A stretch of DNA of 64,000 nucleotides from Burkholderia pyrrocinia (GTDB taxonomy: Bacteria > Pseudomonadota > Gammaproteobacteria > Burkholderiales > Burkholderiaceae), in contig NZ_CP094459.1 of NCBI RefSeq assembly GCF_022809715.1, forward strand, positions 2,976,001 through 3,040,000. The letters run 5' to 3'. The translations under genes and the position numbers were made by a program. Positions 36,048 through 44,262 of the stretch are shown in pieces. Within the stretch, counting starts at the first letter, position 1, and every line of letters starts with the position of its first letter. The notes under the pieces were generated by a model. It saw only the letters and a program-made list of their open reading frames with translations. It was not told where the DNA came from and searched no databases.

Positions 36048-36689
36048 ATGGTCAGACGTACCAAGGAGGAGGCGCTCGAGACGCGCAATCGCATTCTCGA
36101 TGCCGCCGAACACGTGTTCTTCGAGAAGGGCGTGTCGCACACGTCGCTCGCGGACATCGCCCAGCACGCCGGCGTCACGCGCGGCGCGATCTACTGGCAT
36201 TTCGCGAACAAGAGCGAGCTGTTCGACGCGATGTTCGACCGCGTGTTCCTGCCGATCGACGAGCTGAAGCGGATGCCGCTCGATGCACCGGGCGGCAATC
36301 CGCTCGAGAAGATCCGCAAGATCCTGATCTGGTGCCTGCTCGGCGTGCAGCGCGACTCGCAGTTGCGGCGCGTGTTCAGCATCCTGTTCATGAAGTGCGA
36401 ATACGTCGCGGACATGGAGCCGCTGCTGCAGCGCAACCGCGCGGGGATGAGCGAGGCGCTGCACACGATCGACGCCGATCTCGCGGGCGCCGTGCGGCTC
36501 AAGCTGCTGCCCGAGCGGCTCGATACGTGGCGCGCGACGCTGATGCTGCACACGCTCGTCAGCGGCTTCGTGCGCGACATGCTGATGCTGCCCGACGAGA
36601 TCGACGCCGAACAGCATGCGGAAAAGCTCGTCGACGGCTGCTTCGACATGCTGCGCTACAGCCCGGCGATGCTGAAGGAAAAAGACTGA
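36048..36689 (+). CDS. bpeR: TetR/AcrR-family repressor of the RND pump
   Basis: A 213-residue TetR-family regulator of the AcrR/TtgR subgroup. The N-terminal helix-turn-helix (residues about 10-56) has RILDAAEHVFFEKGVSHTSL and VTRGAIYWHFANKSELFDAM, a near-consensus recognition region. The remaining helices form the ligand pocket. It is divergent from bpeA across a 398-base gap holding an AcrR-like palindrome. Repression of bpeAB-oprB and of itself, relieved by pump substrates, is the expected role. Confidence 0.88.
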   Translation: MVRRTKEEALETRNRILDAAEHVFFEKGVSHTSLADIAQHAGVTRGAIYWHFANKSELFDAMFDRVFLPIDELKRMPLDAPGGNPLEKIRKILIWCLLGVQRDSQLRRVFSILFMKCEYVADMEPLLQRNRAGMSEALHTIDADLAGAVRLKLLPERLDTWRATLMLHTLVSGFVRDMLMLPDEIDAEQHAEKLVDGCFDMLRYSPAMLKEKD

Positions 36690-36794
36690 CGGCACGGCGG
36701 CCGCCCGCGCGCCGTTTCATTTTCATCGATCGGCGAGCCGGGCCGCGCAACAGTCGCGGCAATGCGCTTGCCCGCCTCCGTCTCCCCGCCCGGC

Positions 36795-37448
36795 TCAGGC
36801 CGCCTTCGCGCGATGCGCGCGTGCCCGCCGGTTCGACGCGGCTACCGAATCGCGCTTCGGCATCGGCGCGCCGGCCAGCCCGGCGATCCACGCGTCGGTC
36901 GACATCACGGCCGCGAAATTCGACTGGAACACCACCGTGTACGCGCGGTGAATCTCTTCGGCGCTCGCCGCGCCCGCTTCGTTCTCGTACGGCAACGCAC
37001 CCGTCGCATCCTCGAGATACTCGACGTTCAGTCCCGCGTGCGCCGCGTGATAGACCGTCGACGCATTGCAGTTGTGCGTCATGTAGCCGGCCACCGCGAG
37101 CGTGTCGATCCCGTGCGCGTCGAGCCATGCGGCAAGATCGGTCCCGGCGAACGAGCTCGCCTGCGCCTTCTCGATCAGGTGCGCGTACGGCCGGCCGGCG
37201 ACGACTGCGTGCAGCGCGACACCGTCGGTGCCGGGCGCGAAGATCGGCGCGCCGGCCGGCGCGACGTGCTGGACGACGATCACCGGCACGCCGGCCGCAT
37301 GCGCGGCGTCGATCGCGCGGCCGATGTTCGCGAGCGACACGTCGAGCGGCGGATACTCGATCGGCAGGTTGCCCGTCACGTATTCGTTCTGGACGTCGAT
37401 CACGATCAGCGCGCGGCGGGAGGTGGTATGCGAGGCGGTGTTCGACAT
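36795..37448 (-). CDS. isochorismatase-family cysteine hydrolase
   Basis: A 217-residue cysteine hydrolase of the isochorismatase/nicotinamidase fold. Catalytic Asp is in LIVIDVQNEY, Lys probably in HLIEKAQASSF, and the nucleophile Cys in GYMTHNCNAST preceded by the usual cis-peptide region. An AGGAG site precedes ATG 37448. The C-terminal 25 residues are basic and lie outside the domain. It is divergent from a GlxA-type regulator, which commonly accompanies such amidases. The substrate is unknown. Confidence 0.83.
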   Translation of the reverse strand: MSNTASHTTSRRALIVIDVQNEYVTGNLPIEYPPLDVSLANIGRAIDAAHAAGVPVIVVQHVAPAGAPIFAPGTDGVALHAVVAGRPYAHLIEKAQASSFAGTDLAAWLDAHGIDTLAVAGYMTHNCNASTVYHAAHAGLNVEYLEDATGALPYENEAGAASAEEIHRAYTVVFQSNFAAVMSTDAWIAGLAGAPMPKRDSVAASNRRARAHRAKAA

Positions 37449-37545
37449 GAATGGCTCCTGGTCCTGACGCGCGGCCCCGCCCCGGAACGAGGCGGCCAGC
37501 GGCGCGATGCGATGCATTGTCGGACCGCATCGCCCGCGCGGACAG

Positions 37546-37580
37546 TGGCCCGATAGCCATTCTTCGATAAAATCGGGCCA
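37546..37580. promoter_or_regulatory. inverted repeat between hydrolase and GlxA-type regulator genes
   Basis: TGGCCCGAT (37546-37554) and ATCGGGCCA (37572-37580) are exact 9-base reverse complements separated by 17 bases in a 152-base divergent gap. It is a candidate regulator site shared by both genes. Confidence 0.5.
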
Positions 37581-37600
37581 TCGCCATTCCGGAGCCCGTC

Positions 37601-38614
37601 ATGACCGCCGTCGCGTCACCCACCTCGCCCGCCCCGACCGTCGTCGCCGTGATCGCATACGACGGCATCAGCCCGTTCCACCTGTCGGTGCCGTCCGTCG
37701 TGTTCGGCAAGGAGCGCGACGCGGTCGCATCGCCGGCGTTCGAGTTTCGCGTCTGCTCGGCCGAGCGCGGCCCGCTCGCGACGACGGGCGGCTTCACGAT
37801 CACCGCGCCGTACGGGCTCGACGCACTCGACGACGCGGACATCGTCATCGTGCCGGCGTGGCGCGACCCGGACGAAGCGCCGCCCGACGAGCTGCTCGAC
37901 GCGGTGCGCGCGGTCGCCGCACGCGGCGCGCAGCTCGTCGGGCTGTGCCTCGGCGCGTACGTGCTCGCCGCGGCCGGCCTGCTCGACGGCCGCCCGGCCA
38001 CCACGCACTGGGCGTGGGCCGACGACTTCGCGCAACGCTTTCCGTGCGTGAAGCTCGATCCCGACGTGCTGTACGTGGACGACGGCAACCTGATGACGTC
38101 GGCCGGCACGGCCGCCGGGCTCGACTGCTGCCTGCACGTCGTGCGGCGGCGCTTCGGCTCGGATGCCGCGAACCGGATCGCGCGCCGCCTCGTGATCCCG
38201 CCGCACCGCCAGGGCGGGCAGGCCCAGTACGTGCCGCAGCCGGTCGCCGCGCACCCGCGCGATGCGCGGCTCGCGGGCCTGCTCGACTGGGTGCGCGCGC
38301 ACCTCGACGCCGCGCACAGCGTCGATTCGCTCGCCGAACGCGTGCTGATGAGCCGGCGCACGTTCACGCGCCACTTCCGCCAGGCGACCGGCACGACCGT
38401 CACCGCGTGGCTGCAGGCCGAGCGGCTCGCGCGCGCGCAGCATCTGCTGGAAACCACCGGGCAATCGATCGACGCGATCGCGCAGGCGGCCGGCTACGGG
38501 TCGAGCGTGTCGCTGCGCCAGCATTTCGCGGGCGCGCTCGGCACGTCGCCGTCTGCGTATCGAAGGGAATTCCGCGGCGCCGGAGCCGGTGCCGATGCCG
38601 GTGCGGAGCAGTAA
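37601..38614 (+). CDS. GlxA-type AraC-family regulator with DJ-1/PfpI domain
   Basis: A 337-residue two-domain regulator. The N-terminal DJ-1/PfpI amidase-like domain (about residues 8-190) includes VVAVIAYDGISPFHLSVPS and the elbow LVGLCLGAYVLAAAGL, which retains a Cys. The C-terminal AraC domain (about 220-330) has two helix-turn-helix units, SLAERVLMSRRTFTRHFRQA and IAQAAGYGSSVSLRQHF. It probably controls the divergent cysteine hydrolase gene. The ligand is unknown. Confidence 0.87.
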   Translation: MTAVASPTSPAPTVVAVIAYDGISPFHLSVPSVVFGKERDAVASPAFEFRVCSAERGPLATTGGFTITAPYGLDALDDADIVIVPAWRDPDEAPPDELLDAVRAVAARGAQLVGLCLGAYVLAAAGLLDGRPATTHWAWADDFAQRFPCVKLDPDVLYVDDGNLMTSAGTAAGLDCCLHVVRRRFGSDAANRIARRLVIPPHRQGGQAQYVPQPVAAHPRDARLAGLLDWVRAHLDAAHSVDSLAERVLMSRRTFTRHFRQATGTTVTAWLQAERLARAQHLLETTGQSIDAIAQAAGYGSSVSLRQHFAGALGTSPSAYRREFRGAGAGADAGAEQ

Positions 38615-38680
38615 TGCCCGCCGCGCGCGGAGGCGGGCGGGCCGTGAAGCGAAACCGGCGGGGTTCAGCGGCTCGGCCGC

Positions 38681-39388
38681 TCAGCCGCCGTTGATCCAGC
38701 GCGCCGCATAAAGCAGCAGCGCGACGAACACGATCATCGCCGCCCATGCCCAGACGGGCACCGTGCCCGCACCGCGATGATGAAGCACGCTGGCGGCACG
38801 CCCGGTCGGCGCGCCGCCAGCGTGCGGCGGCAGCGGACGCTTCGTCGCGGCCATCAGCGACGCCGGCCGCAGGAACACATGCTGGCGCCGCTGTGCGGCC
38901 GGGTTCGCGCGATTCGGCGCGAGGCCGTGCTTCGCCTGCACGACCGCGCAGAACTCGCGGAAGAAATCGTCGGTCCACTCGCGCAGCGCATTCTCGATCT
39001 GCCGCGCCGGCAACTCGACGAGCGGCCCGCTCGCCGTCGCCCAGACCACGTACTCGATGCTTGTGGCGTTCGCCTCGTCATCGGGCAGCAGCACCAGTTC
39101 GACCTGGCCGCGCAGCGCGCCGAGGCCGTCGGCCCGCGCCTTGAAATTGATCACGCGGCGCGGCCGCCCTTCCGCATCGCCCTGCTCGCCGGCCGCATGC
39201 GCACGCACGTCGTAGCGTGCGCGCAGCGGGCCGAGCGGCACCGTGATCGTCAGCGCGAACTCGCCGTGCGCGAGCTTCACGAACGATTCGCAATGGTCGA
39301 AGCTCGCCCGCAGCAATGCGGGATCCTCGAAGGCCTCCCGCACGACAGGCGGCGCGAGCGGGACGCGTAACGTGTCGTTCAGTTCCAT
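38681..39388 (-). CDS. SRPBCC/CoxG-family protein with C-terminal membrane anchor
   Basis: A 235-residue protein. Residues 1-150 resemble CoxG/SRPBCC ligand-binding domains (MELNDTLRVPLAPPVVREAF opening, VINFKARADGLGALRGQVEL core). A linker rich in Arg/Pro and a single transmembrane helix (AWAAMIVFVALLLYAARW) end the protein. In other bacteria CoxG-like proteins recruit or bind quinone-like lipids for carbon monoxide dehydrogenase. No such enzyme is nearby, so the function is open. It follows a DUF427 gene by 28 bases and is probably co-transcribed with it. Confidence 0.7.
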   Translation of the reverse strand: MELNDTLRVPLAPPVVREAFEDPALLRASFDHCESFVKLAHGEFALTITVPLGPLRARYDVRAHAAGEQGDAEGRPRRVINFKARADGLGALRGQVELVLLPDDEANATSIEYVVWATASGPLVELPARQIENALREWTDDFFREFCAVVQAKHGLAPNRANPAAQRRQHVFLRPASLMAATKRPLPPHAGGAPTGRAASVLHHRGAGTVPVWAWAAMIVFVALLLYAARWINGG

Positions 39389-39416
39389 GATGTCTCCCCG
39401 ATGAACGCGCGCCGCA

Positions 39417-39776
39417 TCAGGACGTCTCGACGAGACTGTCGATCCGTGCGACATCGAAGGCGACGTAGTGCGCAAGCGCGGCAGCGGCCGCCTTCGGTTC
39501 CTCGTAACTCCATGCGGCGTTCTCGATCACGCCGTCTTCCGTCTGCAAGTCGAAATGCACGGCTTCGCCCCTGAACGGGCAGGCGCTCGTCACGCCCGAC
39601 TTCACGAGCCTGCGCATGTTGACGTCGCCGCGCGGCAGGTAATGGACGTCCGGCAGCCCCGCTTCCCGCACGGTCAGCACGCCGTGCGAATCGGCATACG
39701 TGATGCCGCGGTGGATCACGCGCACGCGATGGCGGTTGGGCACGATTTCAACGTGAGGGGCGGCGGCGTCTGACAT
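39417..39776 (-). CDS. DUF427-family protein
   Basis: A 119-residue protein of the DUF427 family, recognised by VRVIHRGITYADSHGVLTVRE, YLPRGDVNM and CPFRGEAVHFDL blocks. It is full length as a single-domain member. Function is unknown. It heads a two-gene unit with the CoxG-like gene and lies just downstream of a terminator. Confidence 0.8.
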   Translation of the reverse strand: MSDAAAPHVEIVPNRHRVRVIHRGITYADSHGVLTVREAGLPDVHYLPRGDVNMRRLVKSGVTSACPFRGEAVHFDLQTEDGVIENAAWSYEEPKAAAAALAHYVAFDVARIDSLVETS

Positions 39777-39826
39777 CGTTTCTCCTTCGGGCGGCCCGGC
39801 AGGCAGGCCGGTGACAGGAAACGAAA

Positions 39827-39854
39827 AAAGCCACGGCACGAGTGCCGTGGCTTT
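39827..39854 (-). terminator. intrinsic terminator downstream of the 39.9-kb secreted protein gene
   Basis: AAAGCCACGGCAC-GA-GTGCCGTGGCTTT is a 13-bp perfect stem followed by a T6 run on the minus strand. Confidence 0.85.
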
Positions 39855-39912
39855 CATTATGGGCGAAACTTCGTCCGATTGCGCAACCCGGGCGGGGGCC
39901 GCGTGCGGCGGG

Positions 39913-40350
39913 CTACTGCGCGCTCCACTGGAACGCGGCTTTCGCGCCGCCCTTCGCGCCGACCGTGACGGTACGGGATTCGTCGCTACCCTGGTACGAC
40001 GCCTGCACCGTATAGCGCCCCGGCGGCACCTGCACGAGCATGTACGGCCCGCGCGTGTCGGTTTTCAGCACTTCGGCACCCTTGCCGTCGACGATCCGCA
40101 CATGGACGTCGGCCAGGAATTCGCCGCCCTTGCCGGTGAAGCGCAGCGCCAGCGGCCACTTCGCCTCGTTGCGCTGGAACGCCGTCGATTCGTCCAGCCC
40201 GATGCCGCCGGACACGAAGGTGACGTCGCCCTGCTGGCGCGCGGCGGGCAAGCCGTCCGACTGCGCGTACGCGCCGGTCGCGCCGGCTGCGAGGCCGGCG
40301 GCCAACGCCGCGGCGACGGCAAATCGGGACACGTTGCGTAGATATTGCAT
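39913..40350 (-). CDS. small secreted protein with carboxypeptidase-regulatory-like fold
   Basis: A 145-residue protein with a clear Sec signal peptide (cleavage after GAYAQ, near residue 30). The rest is beta-rich, with GPYMLVQVPPGRYTVQASYQG, typical of carboxypeptidase regulatory-like (CarboxypepD_reg/transthyretin-like) domains. It has its own terminator and GGAGAGAG site. It is the first gene after htrA on the same strand, separated from it by about 100 bases. Periplasmic location is predicted; function is unknown. Confidence 0.7.
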   Translation of the reverse strand: MQYLRNVSRFAVAAALAAGLAAGATGAYAQSDGLPAARQQGDVTFVSGGIGLDESTAFQRNEAKWPLALRFTGKGGEFLADVHVRIVDGKGAEVLKTDTRGPYMLVQVPPGRYTVQASYQGSDESRTVTVGAKGGAKAAFQWSAQ

Positions 40351-40451
40351 GGCTCTCTCCTTTGGGTCGGAACACATACGGGGCGCCACGCCACGGGGTC
40401 GGACGACGGCGCCCGCCGCGGCCGGCCTGGCCGGCCGTCGGCCGTCGCCGG

Positions 40452-41936
40452 TCAGCTCAGGTCGACCGGCACGAAGATCTGTGCATTATCGCGCTGGATC
40501 AGCAGAGCAAGACTGTTGCCCGCGCCCTTCACCGCGTCGCGCAACTGCTCGGGGCTCGTGACCGGGCGGCCGTTGACCGCGAGGATCACGTCGCCGGGCT
40601 GGATGCCCGCGTTGGCGGCCGGCCCGCCGGCCTGCTGCACGATCAGCCCGTGCGACAGGTTGCTGGCGCTGCGCTCCTGCGGCGACAGCGGACGCACAGC
40701 GACGCCCAGGCGGCCCTGCTCGACCGGCCCGCCGTCGTTCGACGCGAGTTTCGCATCGGCCATCGCGCCGAGCGTCACGCTGATCGACTTCTTCGACTTG
40801 TCGCGCCAGATCTGCAGGTCGGCCTTCGTACCCGGCTTCAGGTTCGCGATCTGCGCGGGCAGCGACGTCGAATCGGCGACCGGCGAACCGTTGACCGACA
40901 GGATCACGTCGCCCGGCTGCAGGCCCGCCTTCGCGGCCGGGCCGTTCGAATCGACGGAGCTGACGAGCGCGCCGTCCGGCTTCTGCAGCCCGAACGAACT
41001 CGCGAGCGTCTGGTTCAGCCCCTGCACGGCGACGCCGAGGCGGCCGCGGCTCACGTGACCCGTCTTCACGAGTTCGTCCTTCACCTTGATCGCCTCGTTG
41101 ATCGGGATCGCGAACGACAGGCCCTGGAAGCCGCCCGTCTGCGAGTAGATCATCGAGTTGATGCCGATCACCTCGCCCTGCAGGTTGAACAGCGGGCCGC
41201 CCGAGTTGCCGGGGTTCACCGGCACGTCGGTCTGGATGAACGGCGTGTAGTTCTCGTCCGGCAGCGCGCGCGACTTCGCGCTGATGATGCCCGACGTGAC
41301 CGTGTTGTCGAAGCCGTACGGCGAACCGATCGCGACGACCCACTGGCCGACCTTGCTCTGCGCCGGATCGCCGATCTTCACGGTCGGCAGCCCGCTCGCG
41401 TCGATCTTCAGCACCGCGACGTCGGACTGCTTGTCCGAGCCGACGACCTTCGCCTTGTATTCGCGCTTGTCGGTCAGCCTGACCGTGACGACGTTCGCGC
41501 CGTCGATCACGTGCGCATTGGTGAGGATGTACCCGTCGGAGCTGATGACGAACCCGGAACCGAGGCTCGCGCTCGGCTGGTCGTCCGGCTGCGCGTCGCC
41601 GCCCATGCCCGGCACCTGGCCGTAGAAGTGCTTGAAGAACTGGTAGAACGGGTCGCTCGGATCGATCGGCAGCTGCGGCTGCGGCACGCGCCGCGCCACC
41701 TGCTTCACGACGTGCTTCGCGCTGATGTTCACGACCGCCGGGCCGTAGGTCTCGACGAGCCCGGAGAAATCGGGGATGCCGGTCTTCGCGGCCGCCTCGG
41801 CCGGCATCAGCGCGGCCGCCTGCGCGGGCGTGATGATCTGCGGATCGGCGCGGCGGGTGCCGGCAACGTAACCGGCCGACAGGGCGGCCGCCACGGCGAC
41901 TGCGACGGCGCCGCGCGCAAGGAATCGGGTGTTCAT
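40452..41936 (-). CDS. htrA: periplasmic serine protease HtrA/DegQ-like (Do family)
   Basis: A 494-residue Do-family protease and chaperone. It has an N-terminal signal/anchor (about residues 8-28), then a trypsin-like domain with the triad His in TNAHVIDG, Asp in SDVAVLKID and Ser in NPGNSGGPL. Two PDZ domains follow (starting near RGRLGVAVQGL and GRLGVAVRPL). It degrades misfolded envelope proteins. The GAGGAGG site lies 7 bases before ATG 41936. Four TTAAG direct repeats sit just upstream, pointing to direct control by the neighbouring QseB/PmrA-like regulator. The B. cenocepacia orthologue at this locus is known as an HtrA needed for stress survival. Confidence 0.92.
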   Translation of the reverse strand: MNTRFLARGAVAVAVAAALSAGYVAGTRRADPQIITPAQAAALMPAEAAAKTGIPDFSGLVETYGPAVVNISAKHVVKQVARRVPQPQLPIDPSDPFYQFFKHFYGQVPGMGGDAQPDDQPSASLGSGFVISSDGYILTNAHVIDGANVVTVRLTDKREYKAKVVGSDKQSDVAVLKIDASGLPTVKIGDPAQSKVGQWVVAIGSPYGFDNTVTSGIISAKSRALPDENYTPFIQTDVPVNPGNSGGPLFNLQGEVIGINSMIYSQTGGFQGLSFAIPINEAIKVKDELVKTGHVSRGRLGVAVQGLNQTLASSFGLQKPDGALVSSVDSNGPAAKAGLQPGDVILSVNGSPVADSTSLPAQIANLKPGTKADLQIWRDKSKKSISVTLGAMADAKLASNDGGPVEQGRLGVAVRPLSPQERSASNLSHGLIVQQAGGPAANAGIQPGDVILAVNGRPVTSPEQLRDAVKGAGNSLALLIQRDNAQIFVPVDLS

Positions 41937-41979
41937 CGTAGGACCTCCTCTTTGTTAGGACGCAGCGTAACGACCCTGA

Positions 41980-42016
41980 CTTAAAGGAGGCTTAATCAGC
42001 CTTAAGCGGCGCTTAA
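41980..42016 (-). promoter_or_regulatory. four tandem TTAAG boxes (PmrA/QseB-type) in front of htrA
   Basis: On the minus strand TTAAG occurs four times with 6, 5 and 6 intervening bases (plus-strand CTTAA at 41980, 41991, 42001 and 42012). Periods of 11, 10 and 11 bases match the direct-repeat geometry of OmpR/PhoB-family dimers. The half-site matches the PmrA box (TTAA-centred repeats with 5-base spacers). It lies 44-80 bases upstream of the htrA start and 32 bases past the kinase stop. Confidence 0.7.
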
Positions 42017-42048
42017 GCGGGCCGGCAAGGCCCGTCCGACCGCGTTCT

Positions 42049-43395
42049 TCACACGGATTCGGACTGCGGCGGCGCCTCGGCCGGCATCTCGGCGTCGCGG
42101 AACACGACGCTGACGAGCAGGCCGCCTGCGGCCGCGTCGCCGAGCGACACCGTCGCGCCCTGCTGCGCCGCCACGCGCTTGACGATCGCGAGCCCGAGCC
42201 CGCTGCCCGACAAGTCGGCACGCGCCCGCGCGGAGCTGTCGCGGTAGAAGCGGTCGAACACCCGCTCGCGCTCGTCGGCCGGGATGCCGGGCCCGCTGTC
42301 GCCGATCTGCACGCATGCGCGGCCGGCCGCGTCGGAGGTCAGCGACACGTCGATGCGGCCGCCGTCCGGCGTGTACTTCACCGCGTTGTCGAGCAGGTTG
42401 CCGAACATCACGCGCAGCGCGCCGACATCCGCGACGACGCTCGCCGCGCGCGTCTCCTCGAAGCCGAGATCGATGTCGCGCCGCTGCGCGAGCGGCGCAT
42501 GCGCGGCCACGCATTCGGCCAGCAGCGCCTGCAGGTCGACCGGCTCGCGCATCGTCGCACCGTCCGGCTCGGCGCGGGCAAGCGCGAGCAACTGCTCCGC
42601 GAGGCGCGTCGCGCGCGTGACGCCGTCCTGGAGATCCGCGACCGCCTCGCGGCGCGACGCGTCGTCCTTCGCGCGGGCGACGAGCTGCGCCTGGATCTGC
42701 ACGGCCGCGAGCGGCGTGCGCAGTTCGTGCGCGGCGTCGGCCACGAACGCCTTCTGCGTGTCGAGCGCGGCCGACAGCCGCGCGAGCAGCCCGTTCAGCG
42801 CGCGCACGAGCGGCTGCACCTCGAGCGGCAGGCGCTCGTCGGGCAGCGGATCGAGCGCTTCCGGCCGGCGCGCCTCGACCGCGCGCGTCACGCGGCCGAG
42901 CGGCGCCAGCCCGCGCCCGACGATCACCCACACGGCCGCGCCGAGGAACGGCAGCAGCACGATCAGCGGCCACAGCGTGCGCAGCGCGACGTTCGCCGCG
43001 AGCCGGTTGCGCACCGACAGCGGCTGCGCGAGCTGCACGACGTTGTCGCCGACGATCGCGCCGTACACGCGCCATTCGCCGCGATCGGTGCGCTCGGTCG
43101 AGAAGCCGAGCTCCGCGCGCGGCGCGATCGGCGCGCGCGGATGCGAGAAGTACATCAGCACGCCGTTGCGGTTCCAGATCTGGATCACGATGCCTTCGTC
43201 GCCGTTGGTCCGCGAGCCGAACACCTGCGAGAACGGCTCGGACGGCAGCGCCGCGGCGATTTCCTGCAGCTGGTAGTCGAACAGCTCGTTCGCCTCGGCG
43301 AGCGCCTGCCGGTAGATCAGCCAGCCTGCGAGGCCGACGCCGGCGACGACGATCGCGAGCAGCCAGATCAGCAATTGATGACGAATCGACCTCAC
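42049..43395 (-). CDS. sensor histidine kinase, QseC/PmrB-like
   Basis: A 448-residue inner-membrane kinase. Two membrane helices (about residues 8-30 and 150-170) flank a periplasmic sensor of the QseC/TctE type, followed by a HAMP linker. The H-box is AFVADAAHELRTPLAAVQIQ, the N-box is LLDNAVKYTPDGG, and the G-boxes are GDSGPGIPADE and GSGLGLAIVKRV. The start is a GTG at 43395, three bases after the response-regulator stop. It should phosphorylate that regulator in response to an envelope signal. Confidence 0.88.
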   Translation of the reverse strand: MRSIRHQLLIWLLAIVVAGVGLAGWLIYRQALAEANELFDYQLQEIAAALPSEPFSQVFGSRTNGDEGIVIQIWNRNGVLMYFSHPRAPIAPRAELGFSTERTDRGEWRVYGAIVGDNVVQLAQPLSVRNRLAANVALRTLWPLIVLLPFLGAAVWVIVGRGLAPLGRVTRAVEARRPEALDPLPDERLPLEVQPLVRALNGLLARLSAALDTQKAFVADAAHELRTPLAAVQIQAQLVARAKDDASRREAVADLQDGVTRATRLAEQLLALARAEPDGATMREPVDLQALLAECVAAHAPLAQRRDIDLGFEETRAASVVADVGALRVMFGNLLDNAVKYTPDGGRIDVSLTSDAAGRACVQIGDSGPGIPADERERVFDRFYRDSSARARADLSGSGLGLAIVKRVAAQQGATVSLGDAAAGGLLVSVVFRDAEMPAEAPPQSESV

Positions 43396-43398
43396 GCG

Positions 43399-44061
43399 TC
43401 AGCTTTCCTTGACGACCATGTAGCCGAGCCCGCGCACGTTGCGGATCAGGTCCGAGCCGAGCTTCTTGCGCAGTGCGTGGATGTAGACCTCGACCGTGTT
43501 GCTGCCGATCTCCTCGCCCCAGCCGTACATCTTTTCCTCGAGCTGGCTCTTCGACAGCACCGCGCCGGGCCGCGCGAGCAGCGCCTCGAGCAACGCGAAC
43601 TCGCGCGCGGACAGTGCGACGGGCGCGCCGTCGAGCGTGACCTGGTGCGAAGCGGGATCGAGCGTCAGCGCGCCGTGGCGGATCAGCGACTCGCTGCGCC
43701 CGGCCTGGCGGCGGATCAGCGCGCGCATCCGCGCACCGAGTTCGTCGAGGTCGAACGGCTTGACGAGGTAATCGTCGGCGCCCGCGTCGAGCCCCTTCAC
43801 GCGATCGGCGATGGCGTCGCGCGCGGTGACGATCAGCACGGGCAGCGACAACCCGCGTGCGCGCAGCGTGCGCAGCACGTCGGTGCCGTCGCGCTTCGGC
43901 AGGCCGAGGTCGAGCAGCAGCAGGTCGTACGTCTCGCCGCCGAGCGCCGTGAGCGCCGCGTCGCCGTCCTGCACCCAGTCGACCGCAAAGCCGTCCGAGC
44001 GCAGCGCCTTGCGCACGCCCTCGGCAATCATTCGGTCGTCTTCGACAAGCAGAATCCGCAT
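43399..44061 (-). CDS. response regulator, QseB/PmrA-like (OmpR family)
   Basis: A 220-residue OmpR-family regulator. The receiver domain has acidic pocket VEDD, phospho-acceptor Asp51 in LLLLDLGLP, Thr in VTARD and Lys in LVKPFD. The C-terminal winged helix contains LSAREFALLEALLARPGAVLS and GSNTVEVYIHALRKKLG, strongly QseB/PmrA type. The start at 44061 (MRILLVEDD) matches the family; a start 12 bases upstream is possible. TTAAG boxes before htrA fit this subgroup's DNA site. Confidence 0.9.
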   Translation of the reverse strand: MRILLVEDDRMIAEGVRKALRSDGFAVDWVQDGDAALTALGGETYDLLLLDLGLPKRDGTDVLRTLRARGLSLPVLIVTARDAIADRVKGLDAGADDYLVKPFDLDELGARMRALIRRQAGRSESLIRHGALTLDPASHQVTLDGAPVALSAREFALLEALLARPGAVLSKSQLEEKMYGWGEEIGSNTVEVYIHALRKKLGSDLIRNVRGLGYMVVKES

Positions 44062-44262
44062 CGGGACAGGCATCCATGGGTCGGGTGAAACACGCCGATC
44101 ATTGTAGCGCCGCGAATCGCGTGCGCGGCATGCGCGCCGCAAAGTGATGCCTCAATGCGGCACGACACGCGATTTCGGCGGGCATTTGCCCACTTGTCTC
44201 TACAATGTGCGCTTGCGCGCGACGCACGCGCCGCCCGAGCCCCTGCTTACCCGTATTCGTCC

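Noticed and set aside
37449..37517. Longer N-terminus for the isochorismatase-like hydrolase
   Set aside because: The AGGAG site and the family start support 37448; the extension is arginine-rich and overlaps the divergent promoter region.
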